This document shows positions 1 through 9,300 of a stretch of DNA of 28,087 bases, piece by piece. The DNA is from an uncultured Eubacteriales bacterium. GTDB taxonomy: Bacteria > Bacillota > Clostridia > Oscillospirales > Acutalibacteraceae. Each line of letters opens with the position of its first letter. Position 1 is the stretch's first letter. A model generated the notes under the pieces. It was not told the DNA's origin, searched no databases, and saw only the letters and a list, made by a program, of their open reading frames with translations. The translations under genes and the position numbers were made by a program. Location: the NCBI GenBank assembly GCA_934486915.1, contig CAKSRC010000017.1, positions 1 to 28,087 of the forward strand. The letters are read 5' to 3'.

Positions 1-14
1 TAATAAAATTTCAC

Positions 15-43
15 TTTACATAATGCTGGTATTATTGTACAAT
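15..43 (+). promoter_or_regulatory. sigma-A type promoter of the pyrH operon
   Basis: A -35 element TTTACA (15-20) and a -10 element TACAAT (38-43) are separated by exactly 17 bases. The predicted start of transcription is near position 50, followed by a short AT-rich leader and the pyrH ribosome site AAGGAG. It is the only good promoter visible ahead of the operon, so rpsB and tsf, which often precede pyrH, are probably not co-transcribed from here. This is pattern matching only. Confidence 0.7.
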
Positions 44-77
44 AAAATAAAAAGCTTTTTTAAGGAGTGGTTTTTGT

Positions 78-785
78 TTGAAACCTAAATATAAAAGAAT
101 TCTACTTAAGTTGAGTGGTGAAGCACTTTCAGGTCAAAAGGATCATGGTATTGACTTCGATACAGTTTTGAATATATGTCAACCAATCAAGGAATGTATT
201 GATATGGGTGTACAAGTTGCAATAGTTGTAGGTGGCGGTAACTTTTGGAGGGGCCGAAGCAGCGGCAAGATGGACAGAACCCGTGCAGACCATATGGGTA
301 TGTTGGCAACTGGAATTAATGCCCTTGGCGTGGCAGATGCACTTGAACAGCTTGGTTTGCAAGTACGAGTTCAAACTGCTATTTCAATGCAACAAATCGC
401 AGAACCTTACATACGAAATCGTGCAGTACGTCATTTAGAGAAAAATAGAGTAGTTGTGTTTGGCTGCGGAACAGGAAATCCATTCTTCTCGACAGATACT
501 GCTGCATCTCTCCGTGCAGCTGAAATTGATGCTGATATTATTTTGAAGGCTACAATGGTTGACGGAGTTTACGACAGTGATCCTAAAAAGAATCCAAATG
601 CAATAAAATATGATTCAATTTCCTTTGCTGATGTTTTGCACCAAAATTTAGGAGTAATGGACAGCACTGCTGCATCCCTTTGCAAAGATAATGATATTCC
701 TATTTTGGTATTTAGCCTTGAAGAACCACATAATATTGTTTCAGCAGTATGTGGTGAACCGATTGGTACTATAGTTAGAAAATAA
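78..785 (+). CDS. pyrH: UMP kinase
   Basis: UMP kinase phosphorylates UMP to UDP with ATP in the cytoplasm, the step that commits pyrimidines to CTP and to UDP-sugars. The 235-residue product has the usual bacterial PyrH length and belongs to the amino acid kinase fold. Visible hallmarks are the N-terminal KLSGEAL phosphate loop (residues 11-17), VVGGGNFWRG (about 50-59), the RADHMGMLAT stretch that contacts UMP, and GTGNPFFSTDTAA near 130-142. The start is a TTG at 78 with AAGGAG at 62-67 upstream. It is the first gene of the operon and frr follows after 25 nt, as in most Bacillota. Allosteric control by GTP and UTP is known for the family but cannot be read here. Confidence 0.97.
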   Translation: MKPKYKRILLKLSGEALSGQKDHGIDFDTVLNICQPIKECIDMGVQVAIVVGGGNFWRGRSSGKMDRTRADHMGMLATGINALGVADALEQLGLQVRVQTAISMQQIAEPYIRNRAVRHLEKNRVVVFGCGTGNPFFSTDTAASLRAAEIDADIILKATMVDGVYDSDPKKNPNAIKYDSISFADVLHQNLGVMDSTAASLCKDNDIPILVFSLEEPHNIVSAVCGEPIGTIVRK

Positions 786-810
786 ATATTAATTTTTGGA
801 GGATATTCTA

Positions 811-1365
811 ATGAAAACAGTATTTAAAAATACAGAAAACAAAATGTCTAAATCAATAGATGCACTTATAAGCGAATACGCAGCTATTCGTGCGGGAAGA
901 GCAAACCCTGCAGTACTTGATAAAATTCTAGTTGACTATTACGACACCCCAACTCCTATCAATCAATTGGCAGCTGTCGCTGTTACTGAAGCAAGAACTT
1001 TGACAATCCAACCTTGGGATATATCAGTTGTAAGGGGAATTGAAAAGGCCATACAAGCGTCAGACCTAGGAATCAATCCTCAAACAGACGGAAAAACTAT
1101 TCGCATAACTTTCCCTGCTCTTACTGAAGACCGCAGAAGAGAAATAGTTAAGGATATAGCTAAGATAGCCGAAAATTCAAAGGTATCTATTCGTTCTATA
1201 AGAAGAGACAGCATAGACAAACTTAAGAATATGAAAAAAACTGCAGAAATAACCGAAGATGATCTAAAACAAGCAGAAAAACATATTCAAGATTTGACAG
1301 ATAAATTCTGCAAAGAAGTAGATGAAATTTCCGCAAAAAAAGAAAAAGAGATTATGGAAATATAA
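811..1365 (+). CDS. frr: Ribosome recycling factor
   Basis: RRF works with EF-G to split the post-termination ribosome so that it can be reused. The product is 184 residues, very close to the usual 185. It shows the RRF pattern: an N-terminal helix, the RAGRANPAVLDKI stretch, VDYYDTPTPINQLA, a TIQPWD segment, the FPALTEDRRRE motif and a long charged C-terminal helical region. I place the start at ATG 811 because GGAGG (798-802) sits 8 nt before it. An in-frame TTG at 796 would lie inside the ribosome site and add five residues. It stands 25 nt after pyrH and 23 nt before uppS, so it is surely co-transcribed. Confidence 0.97.
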   Translation: MKTVFKNTENKMSKSIDALISEYAAIRAGRANPAVLDKILVDYYDTPTPINQLAAVAVTEARTLTIQPWDISVVRGIEKAIQASDLGINPQTDGKTIRITFPALTEDRRREIVKDIAKIAENSKVSIRSIRRDSIDKLKNMKKTAEITEDDLKQAEKHIQDLTDKFCKEVDEISAKKEKEIMEI

Positions 1366-1388
1366 CTTTAAGATTGGCAGTGTAGAAA

Positions 1389-2132
1389 ATGGGTATATTA
1401 AAAAAAAATAGAAATAAAAAAGATATCCCGGAAAGGAAATTACCTTTACACATAGGTATTATTATGGATGGTAACGGCAGATGGGCTAAAAAGAGGGGTT
1501 TACCTCGCTCTGCCGGTCATAAAGTAGGTGCATCTAATTTTAGGACCATAACCAAATATTGCAGCAATATTGGAATAAAATATCTTACGGTTTATGCCTT
1601 TTCCACTGAAAACTGGAAAAGGTCAACTGAAGAGGTTAACTTTTTAATGAATCTTTTTGAGGAATATCTTAAAGAAGCTCTTGAAGACTTTCAAGATGAG
1701 AATATAAAAATTAACTTTTTGGGAGATACTTCCTCTTTTTCTGCAAAAATTCAGGAATTAATTAAAGAGGTTAGGGATGCTTCTGCGAAAAATGACGGCA
1801 TGGTTTTAAATATAGCCATGAACTATGGAAGCAGAGATGAAATAACCTATGCTGCTAAACAAATAGCCAGTGATGTTAAAAATGGCATTATTGAAGTGTC
1901 AGATATTAATGAGGACTTATTTGCAAGTAAGCTTTATACTGCTAACCAGCCCGACCCGGATCTAATAATACGTCCAAGCGGTGAATATCGATTGTCAAAT
2001 TTCCTTTTGTGGCAGTCTGCCTATGCAGAACTTGTGATCATGGATGTATTATGGCCTGACTTTAAGGAAAAGGATCTTGAAAGAGCCTTGGACGAGTACT
2101 CATCGAGAAATAGGCGTTTTGGGGGTGTATAA
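1389..2132 (+). CDS. uppS: Undecaprenyl diphosphate synthase (isoprenyl transferase)
   Basis: This cis-prenyltransferase adds isopentenyl diphosphate units to farnesyl diphosphate to make C55 undecaprenyl diphosphate, the carrier for peptidoglycan and surface polysaccharides. The 247-residue length is typical. The signature IIMDGNGRWAKKRG carries the catalytic Asp (D27), and the family's C-terminal motif appears as RPSGEYRLSNFLLWQ, where many homologues have RTSGE. No good Shine-Dalgarno site is visible before ATG 1389, so coupling to frr is likely. The stop directly abuts the start of cdsA. It supplies the lipid on which the polysaccharide cluster in this window would probably depend. Confidence 0.97.
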   Translation: MGILKKNRNKKDIPERKLPLHIGIIMDGNGRWAKKRGLPRSAGHKVGASNFRTITKYCSNIGIKYLTVYAFSTENWKRSTEEVNFLMNLFEEYLKEALEDFQDENIKINFLGDTSSFSAKIQELIKEVRDASAKNDGMVLNIAMNYGSRDEITYAAKQIASDVKNGIIEVSDINEDLFASKLYTANQPDPDLIIRPSGEYRLSNFLLWQSAYAELVIMDVLWPDFKEKDLERALDEYSSRNRRFGGV

Positions 2133-2957
2133 GTGGTAAAAAGAACTATATCAGGTATAATTGGAGCAGTATTCGTTATCTTTGCTTTAATGTGTAATCA
2201 AAGTTTTCCTATACTATTAAATATATTAATAGCAGTGGTTACGTTATTTTGTATGTATGAGATATTTTCAGCGATGAATATATTAGATAAATATATACTT
2301 ATTGTTCCTACCTTTCTGCTTGACATTATAGTATCATTTTTTGTAACACCAATAATAATGCTTTCTTGTTTTTATTTGTACACACTACTACTTTTTATCT
2401 TTATGATTTTATTAAAGAAAAAAGTAATTTTTAAGGAAATCGCAGTTGTATATACCCTAACAATAGTTATAACATTTTCCTTAAATCTTTTCTTGGTGTT
2501 AAGAGATAAAAGCGGAGTTTATGGAACGTTTTATACTGTATTTATATTGGTAATAGCATGGCTTGCGGATACAGGAGCTTACTTTTTTGGAAGTTTATTT
2601 GGCAAACACAAACTTTGTCCGGAGATAAGCCCTAAGAAAACTGTAGAAGGAGCTGTTTTTGGGGTAATATCGTCAATTGCTTCGAGCCTTTTGGTATGTT
2701 TTATATTTAATACATACTTGTTTGAAAAACATGTAGAAATTAATCTTTTATATGTAGTATTAATAGCTTTCTTTGGCGCAATTATTTCTATTATAGGAGA
2801 TTTATCATTTTCTCTTGTAAAACGAGGCTGCAATGTCAAGGACTTCGGGAATGTAATTCCGGGTCATGGGGGAATGTTGGATAGAATGGACAGTGTGATA
2901 TTAGTAGTGCCATATATATTTATAATAAATTCATTTTTCCCAATAATACCTATGTAA
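2133..2957 (+). CDS. cdsA: Phosphatidate cytidylyltransferase (CDP-diglyceride synthase)
   Basis: CdsA makes CDP-diacylglycerol from phosphatidic acid and CTP in the membrane, the branch point to phosphatidylglycerol and other phospholipids. The protein has 274 residues and about eight hydrophobic membrane segments. The family signature is clear near the C-terminus: SLVKRGCNVKDFGNVIPG followed by HGGMLDRMD, holding the conserved K-D and D-R-x-D metal and substrate residues. The start is GTG 2133, with GGGGGTG at 2121-2127 as the ribosome site. It begins on the base after the uppS stop, so translation is probably coupled. Its length and motif set are normal. Confidence 0.97.
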   Translation: MVKRTISGIIGAVFVIFALMCNQSFPILLNILIAVVTLFCMYEIFSAMNILDKYILIVPTFLLDIIVSFFVTPIIMLSCFYLYTLLLFIFMILLKKKVIFKEIAVVYTLTIVITFSLNLFLVLRDKSGVYGTFYTVFILVIAWLADTGAYFFGSLFGKHKLCPEISPKKTVEGAVFGVISSIASSLLVCFIFNTYLFEKHVEINLLYVVLIAFFGAIISIIGDLSFSLVKRGCNVKDFGNVIPGHGGMLDRMDSVILVVPYIFIINSFFPIIPM

Positions 2958-2994
2958 ATATCATATAATAATATTGGTTGGCCGGTGAATAATA

Positions 2995-4146
2995 ATGATT
3001 AAAAAAATATCAATTTTGGGTTCAACAGGTTCAATAGGAACCCAAGCTTTAGATGTAGTTAGAAAACTTAATTTAAAAGTATCAGCCTTAGCGGCAAACA
3101 GTAACATAAGGCTTTTGGAAGAACAAATAAGAGAATTCAAACCTTCAACTGTTGCAGTCTTTGATAAAAACGCAGCAGTTGAACTTAAAAAAAATATAAA
3201 AGACTTGGATATAGAAGTAAAAGCATCTATGGATGGGCTTTGTGAAGTAGCCTCTATAGAAGATACTGATATGGTTTTAAATTCAGTAGTTGGTATGGTG
3301 GGTTTAAAGCCTACTTTATCTGCAATAAAAGCTAAAAAGAATATTGCGTTGGCTAACAAAGAAACACTCGTAGCCGGCGGAAAAATTGTAATGGAAGAGG
3401 CTAGAAAACAAAATGTTAGCATATATCCGGTAGATAGTGAACATTCAGCAATTTTTCAATGCCTTCAAGGGGCACCTAAAAATAGATCATTAAAGAAAAT
3501 CATCCTTACGGCTTCCGGTGGTCCGTTCTTCGGTAAAGACATGGAATTTTTAAAGACAGTTACACCAAAGGATGCCTTAAAACACCCCAATTGGAATATG
3601 GGAGCTAAAATCACAATAGACTCCGCGTCTATGATGAATAAAGGTCTTGAAATTATAGAGGCAGCATGGCTTTTTAATATGCCAATAGATAATATTGATG
3701 TTGTGATCCATAGAGAGAGCATTATTCACTCTTTAATAGAATATAATGATAATTCAGTTATAGCTCAACTTGGTCTTGCTGATATGAGAATACCTATTCA
3801 ATATGCTATAACATATCCAAATAGATATCCTTCTCCTGTAAAGGAGTTGGACTTGACAGATATAGCAAAGCTCTCTTTTTATAAACCGGATTATGATAAT
3901 TTTACTTGTTTAAACGCATGTAAGAAAGCATTTAACCTTGGTGGTACTGCACCTGCAATAGCAAATGCTGCCAACGAGGAAGCAGTTAAGCTATTCTTAG
4001 AAAATAAAATCTCATTTTTGGATATAGGATCATTGGTAAACCAAGCTATAAATCATCAAAAAATTGCAGAAATAAATGATCTTGATGATGTTTTGAATGC
4101 AGATAAGGCATCAAGACTTTACATTAAAGAACTTGTTTCAAAATAA
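2995..4146 (+). CDS. dxr: 1-deoxy-D-xylulose 5-phosphate reductoisomerase
   Basis: DXR converts DXP to 2-C-methyl-D-erythritol 4-phosphate with NADPH and a divalent metal, the second step of the MEP isoprenoid pathway. The 383-residue protein starts with the NADPH-binding GSTGSIG (residues 9-15). It carries NKETLVAGG, the metal ligands in VDSEHSAIFQ (D147, E149) and in NKGLEIIEAAW (E219, with E222 nearby), and the flexible-loop HPNWNMG segment. ATG 2995 has GGTGA 6 nt upstream. It shares the operon with ispG, a later step of the same pathway, and uppS, which uses the product. This is the known target of fosmidomycin. Confidence 0.97.
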   Translation: MIKKISILGSTGSIGTQALDVVRKLNLKVSALAANSNIRLLEEQIREFKPSTVAVFDKNAAVELKKNIKDLDIEVKASMDGLCEVASIEDTDMVLNSVVGMVGLKPTLSAIKAKKNIALANKETLVAGGKIVMEEARKQNVSIYPVDSEHSAIFQCLQGAPKNRSLKKIILTASGGPFFGKDMEFLKTVTPKDALKHPNWNMGAKITIDSASMMNKGLEIIEAAWLFNMPIDNIDVVIHRESIIHSLIEYNDNSVIAQLGLADMRIPIQYAITYPNRYPSPVKELDLTDIAKLSFYKPDYDNFTCLNACKKAFNLGGTAPAIANAANEEAVKLFLENKISFLDIGSLVNQAINHQKIAEINDLDDVLNADKASRLYIKELVSK

Positions 4147-4168
4147 TTTTTTGTTTTACGAGAAGGGA

Positions 4169-5260
4169 ATGATCGCAATTAATATTCTTACTAATGCTTT
4201 ATTAATTATTATCGCCTTATTATTATTTAATTTTATAATCTTTATACATGAATTTGGTCATTTCTTTACAGCTAAGCTTTCAGGAGTGAAGGTCAATGAG
4301 TTTGCATTAGGCATGGGTCCTGCAATTTTTAAAATTCAAAAAGGTGAAACTTTATATTCACTTAGGGCTTTTCCAATAGGCGGTTTTTGCTCGATGGAAG
4401 GTGAAGATGAAGAAAGTGATGATGAATCCTCATTTTCTAAAAAGCCCGTATGGAAGCGTATAATTATCGTTGCTGCAGGGGCTGTTATGAATATTATCTT
4501 AGGTTTAGTATTAATGATAATACTTTTATCCCAGCAGAATTACTTTGCATCTACAACCGTCGCAAAATTTGCAGATAATGCAACTTCCTCTAATTATGGA
4601 CTCGAAGTTGGGGATAAAATTTTATATATAAACGGCTATAAAGTAAAGACAGATAGAGATTTAACCTTTGCTCTCTCTACGGCGCCAAATGCTACATTGA
4701 ATATGCTTGTAGAACGAAATGGAGAAAAAGTCAACTTAGAAAATGTTACATTTTCAACCCAAAAAGCTGAAAATGGTATGGATATAATAAAACTTGACTT
4801 TTATGTTATGCCTATAGAAAGAACATTCACGAGTTTAATGTCCCAATCATTTTTTACTACAGTCTCTACAATAAGAATGGTTTGGGCAAGTTTAATAGGA
4901 ATTATTACGGGTAGATTTGGTTTTAATGATATCGCAGGACCTATAGGAGCAGCAAGTGCTATTGGGCAGGCTGCAAGCATCGGTTTGCAAGCAAACTTTT
5001 TGCAGGCCGTAAATAATATAGTAATGATGATGGTAATGATAACCGTCAATTTAGGTATTGTTAACTTATTGCCGCTCCCCGCTTTGGACGGAGGAAGGCT
5101 TGTTTTCTTGATTTTAGAGGCTATAAGAAGAAAACCTGTACCTCCTAAATATGAGGGTTGGGTTCATGCTTCGGGTTTTGCTCTTTTGATGGCTTTGATG
5201 GCTGTCATTACTTTTAGCGATATTTTAAGATTGGTTACCGGGAAAGGTCTGGGTGCTTAA
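4169..5260 (+). CDS. rseP: Site-2 type intramembrane zinc metalloprotease RseP/RasP
   Basis: Membrane-embedded M50 protease that cuts transmembrane anchors, typically anti-sigma factors and leftover signal peptides. From ATG 4169 the protein has 363 residues. The first membrane helix contains the zinc motif HEFGH (27-31). A PDZ-like domain follows (roughly 120-200), and the third zinc ligand lies in LLPLPALDGGR (D307). The reading frame is open further upstream, but that part overlaps the end of dxr and adds no membrane segment. The start is uncertain: the only strong ribosome site, AGAAGGGA (4161-4168), touches ATG 4169. An in-frame ATC at 4172 or ATT at 4178 would be better spaced. The stop overlaps the ispG start (TAATG). 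Confidence 0.95.
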   Translation: MIAINILTNALLIIIALLLFNFIIFIHEFGHFFTAKLSGVKVNEFALGMGPAIFKIQKGETLYSLRAFPIGGFCSMEGEDEESDDESSFSKKPVWKRIIIVAAGAVMNIILGLVLMIILLSQQNYFASTTVAKFADNATSSNYGLEVGDKILYINGYKVKTDRDLTFALSTAPNATLNMLVERNGEKVNLENVTFSTQKAENGMDIIKLDFYVMPIERTFTSLMSQSFFTTVSTIRMVWASLIGIITGRFGFNDIAGPIGAASAIGQAASIGLQANFLQAVNNIVMMMVMITVNLGIVNLLPLPALDGGRLVFLILEAIRRKPVPPKYEGWVHASGFALLMALMAVITFSDILRLVTGKGLGA

Positions 5261-6306
5261 TGAGAAGAATATGTAAAAATGTTAAAATAGGAAATCAAAT
5301 AATAGGCAATGAAAACAGAATATTAGTTCAATCTATGCTTTCAGTACCGTCGAACAATATAGAGGATAACGTTTCCCAGGCAATAAGGCTTGAAAATGCC
5401 GGCTGTGATATTATAAGAGTTGCTATTCCTGATATGGAGGCTATTAATCTTATATATAAAATCAAAGAAGCAGTTTCTATCCCGCTTGTTGCGGATATAC
5501 ACTTTGATTATCGCTTGGCTATAGAAGCTGTAAATGCAGGGATAGATAAAATAAGAATTAATCCGGGGAATATAGGTAGCGAAGATAGAGTTAAACAAGT
5601 AGCAAACGCTTGTAAATCTAAAAATATTCCTATAAGAATAGGTGTTAATTCGGGGTCTTTGGAAAAAGAAATACTTGCAAAGTATCAACATCCTACGGCG
5701 GAAGCACTTTGTGAAAGTGCTTTATACCATGCTTCATTGCTTGAAAAGTTTGACTTTGATGATATTGTTATTTCACTTAAATCGTCAAACGTCAGCACTA
5801 TGGTTAAGGCTTATGAATTGGTAGCACAAAAGACCAATTATCCCCTTCACCTAGGAGTCACTGAAGCGGGCACTGAAAAAATGGGTATAATTAAGTCCTC
5901 TATAGGGATTGGCTCATTATTGTTAAAGGGTATTGGAGATACTATTAGGGTATCGTTAACAGCAGATCCTATAAAAGAGGTGGAAGCAGGGTTCAATATT
6001 CTTAAATCCTTGGATCTTTATAATGATGGGGTAAAGTTCATTTCTTGCCCTACTTGTGGAAGAACTAAGATTAACTTAATAAATATAGCAAATGAGGCAC
6101 AAGAGCGACTTAAAAGTTTAAATAAAAACATAACTGTTGCCATAATGGGCTGCGCAGTAAACGGGCCGGGAGAAGCAAAAGAAGCTGATATAGGCATTGC
6201 GGGCGGCAATGGAGTTGGAATAATCTTTAAAAAAGGCGAAATTATAAAAAAGGTTGAAGAGTCTAAACTTTTAGATGAACTTATGATTGAAATTGAAAAA
6301 ATGTAA
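5260..6306 (+). CDS. ispG: 4-hydroxy-3-methylbut-2-en-1-yl diphosphate synthase
   Basis: IspG reduces methylerythritol cyclodiphosphate to HMBPP using a [4Fe-4S] cluster and ferredoxin or flavodoxin, the penultimate MEP step. The 348-residue length fits the short bacterial form: a TIM-barrel domain followed by the reductase-like cluster domain. The barrel shows VQSMLS, RVAIPD and LVADIHFDYRLA. The cluster ligands are C263 and C266 in SCPTCGR, and C298 and E305 in GCAVNGPGE. ATG 5260 overlaps the rseP stop by one base, implying coupled translation. polC begins 2 nt after its stop. Confidence 0.97.
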   Translation: MRRICKNVKIGNQIIGNENRILVQSMLSVPSNNIEDNVSQAIRLENAGCDIIRVAIPDMEAINLIYKIKEAVSIPLVADIHFDYRLAIEAVNAGIDKIRINPGNIGSEDRVKQVANACKSKNIPIRIGVNSGSLEKEILAKYQHPTAEALCESALYHASLLEKFDFDDIVISLKSSNVSTMVKAYELVAQKTNYPLHLGVTEAGTEKMGIIKSSIGIGSLLLKGIGDTIRVSLTADPIKEVEAGFNILKSLDLYNDGVKFISCPTCGRTKINLINIANEAQERLKSLNKNITVAIMGCAVNGPGEAKEADIGIAGGNGVGIIFKKGEIIKKVEESKLLDELMIEIEKM

Positions 6307-6308
6307 GG

Positions 6309-9300
6309 ATGGATATTTTGATTAGCTTTTTGGATTTTTTTAAGCCATATATAAATGATTTGAATGTAAGTGATGGCGAAATAGAGTCGATGGTTATTGA
6401 CTCAAAAAATCGTAAGTTAACTATAGATGTGGCGTTTTCACAGCTTGTGAAGCGCCGTATGCTTTTTGATACAGAAAAAAGGCTTGCTAACTCAAAACTT
6501 AATTTAAATATAGTAAATATTAACCCTAAATTTCCGGGTAATAGCTTTGATATCTCCTATTACGATGACTTGGTCGAGCTGCTAACCCAAAAAATATCTA
6601 TGGTAAAACCTATATTTGCAGGCTCATCTGCAAGCTATGATAATAATACTTTAACTATATCACTTATGCACGGTTCCAAGCACTTATTGGAAAGCAAGAG
6701 AATAGATAAAGAGTTATCCAAATTAATCTTAAATGAGTTTGGAATTAATGTTGCAGTAAAATTTGATGGAGTACTTGAGGTCGATTCAAACAGCTCTAAT
6801 TATATAGATAAAAAATTAAGGTTGGAAGAAAAGCAAAGAAGAGAAAGTATAGTAGAGAATATAGAAATATATGAAAGTAAGATGAAAGTGAGACCTAAGC
6901 CAAAAACTAAGGCCGATACTACTATAGAAGTCCGTAAAGGCAAAACACTATTCCCATCAATAATTAAGGATTCAGCTCAAAATATTTATGGTGGTCTTAT
7001 AAAGGGCAACGAAATTAGGATAGAACAAGTTATGCCCGACTCTGGGAGTGTTATCATTTGGGGAGACATATTCTCTAAGGATTGCAGGGAAACTCGAGAT
7101 GGCAAACGAAAAATCTATTCTATTAATATAACTGATTATACAGGCTCTATTACATTAAAAATAATAGAAGAAAAAGAAAAGTGTAAATCACTCGACAGCC
7201 TTGATAAGGGAAATACTATCTTAGTTAAGGGCGAGATAAGCTACGATAAATATGATAGAGAAATTGTCCTAAGACCAAGAAGTATTAATAGTGTCCAAAA
7301 GGTTAGGGTAGAAGACAAGTCCCCAGAAAAACGAGTTGAGCTCCATTTACATACAAATATGTCCTCTATGGATGGAATAAATCCTGCAGGAGATCTTATA
7401 AAAAGAGCATATGAGTGGGGACACAAGGCTATAGCTATCACCGACCATGGTGTAGCCCAAGCATTTCCTGACGCTATGAATCAAGTAAATAGCATAAAAA
7501 AAGCAGGAGGAAATATTAAGGTCATATATGGTGTAGAAGCATATTTTGTTGACGATGCCGTTAATGCGGTTTCAAAAGAGGCCGATTTACCTTTAGAAGG
7601 AGAATATGTTTGCTTTGATATTGAAACTACGGGGCTTAGCCCTCTTAAAGAACGCATAACTGAAATAGGTGCCGTACGTATTGTAGACGGTAAAGTAAAA
7701 GATCAGTTCTCTACATTTGTAAACCCTCAAATGAATATACCTGCTAAAATAACGGAACTTACAGGGATAACAGATGCAATGGTAAAAGATGCTCCACTTG
7801 AAAATGAAGCAGTTAAGAAATTTTTAGAATTTTGTGGTGAAAATACTGTCTTGGTAGCTCATAATGCACCATTTGATATATCATTTATAAGAGCTGCAGC
7901 CAAAAGAAATGATATACCCTTTGATAATGTATTTATTGATACAGTCCCTATGTGCAGAGCACTGTTAAAGGATATAAAAAACTGTAAATTGGATACTGTT
8001 GTAAAGTATTTAAAACTTCCATCGTTTAATCACCATAGAGCTGTAGATGACTCCATAGCTTTAGCCGGGATATTTATTAACCTAATTAATAGATTAAAAG
8101 ATGAGAGAGCAGTATCTAATATAAAAGAGATTAACTCTAAATTGGTATCTAACGATATAAAAAAAATACCTTCTTTTCACCAAGTTATATTGGTAAAAAA
8201 CAAAGTAGGGCTTAAAAACCTATATAAACTTATATCTAAGGCTCACCTTGATTATTTTTATAAAAAGCCAAGAATACCTAAGACAGAGCTTATAAAACAT
8301 CGTGAAGGATTGATAATCGGCAGTGCGTGTGAAGCAGGTCAGCTTTTCAGGGCAATAACCTCAGGAGTTCCTTTTAATGAGCTTTGTAATATTGCTAAAT
8401 TCTATGATTATTTAGAGATTCAACCTATAGGCAACAATGGATTTATGCTTAGAGAAAATATGGTAGAAAATGAGGAGCAATTAAGAGACTTCAATCGTAC
8501 TATTGTCAAATTAGGCGAAAAATTAAATATCCCTGTAGTAGCTACTTGTGACGTTCACTTCATGGATCCTCATGAATCGCAGTATAGAAAGATACTTATG
8601 GCGGGTCAAGGCTATAGCGATGCTGACAATCAAGCTCCGTTATATTTTAGAACAACTAAGGAAATGCTCGAAGAATTCTCCTACTTAGGTGAAGAAAAAG
8701 CCTATGAGGTGGTAGTTAAAAATACTAACTTAATTGCTGATATGGTGGAAGAGGTTTCACCTATTCCCGAGGGAGTTTATCCTCCGTTTATAGAAGGCGC
8801 CGAGGAGGACCTTGTGAGAATTACTTGGCAGCGTGCTAAAGAAAGGTATGGTGACCCTCTTCCTGATATAGTATATAAAAGGTTAGACAGGGAACTTTCT
8901 TCAATAACCAAGCACGGCTTTTCCGTTTTGTACATGACAGCTCAAAAACTTGTTGCAGACTCTGAAGCACATGGATATTTAGTGGGTTCAAGAGGTTCAG
9001 TAGGTTCCTCGTTTGTTGCAACTATATCCGGTATATCCGAGGTTAACCCGTTATGCCCTCATTATATATGCCCCAAATGCAAAAACAGTGAATTTATAAC
9101 AGATGGAAGCTATGGTTCCGGATTTGACTTGCCTGATAAAAATTGTCCTGTATGCGGAACTGCTTATTTAAGAGACGGTCACGACATTCCATTTGAAACA
9201 TTCCTAGGTTTTGACGGCGACAAAACACCTGATATAGACTTAAACTTTTCCGGCGAATATCAAAGCTCCTCACATAGATATACAGAAACATTGTTTGGAA

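Noticed and set aside
4097..4168. N-terminal extension of RseP starting inside dxr
   Set aside because: It lacks a ribosome site, overlaps the dxr coding sequence by 50 nt, and adds residues before the first membrane helix that are not typical of the family.
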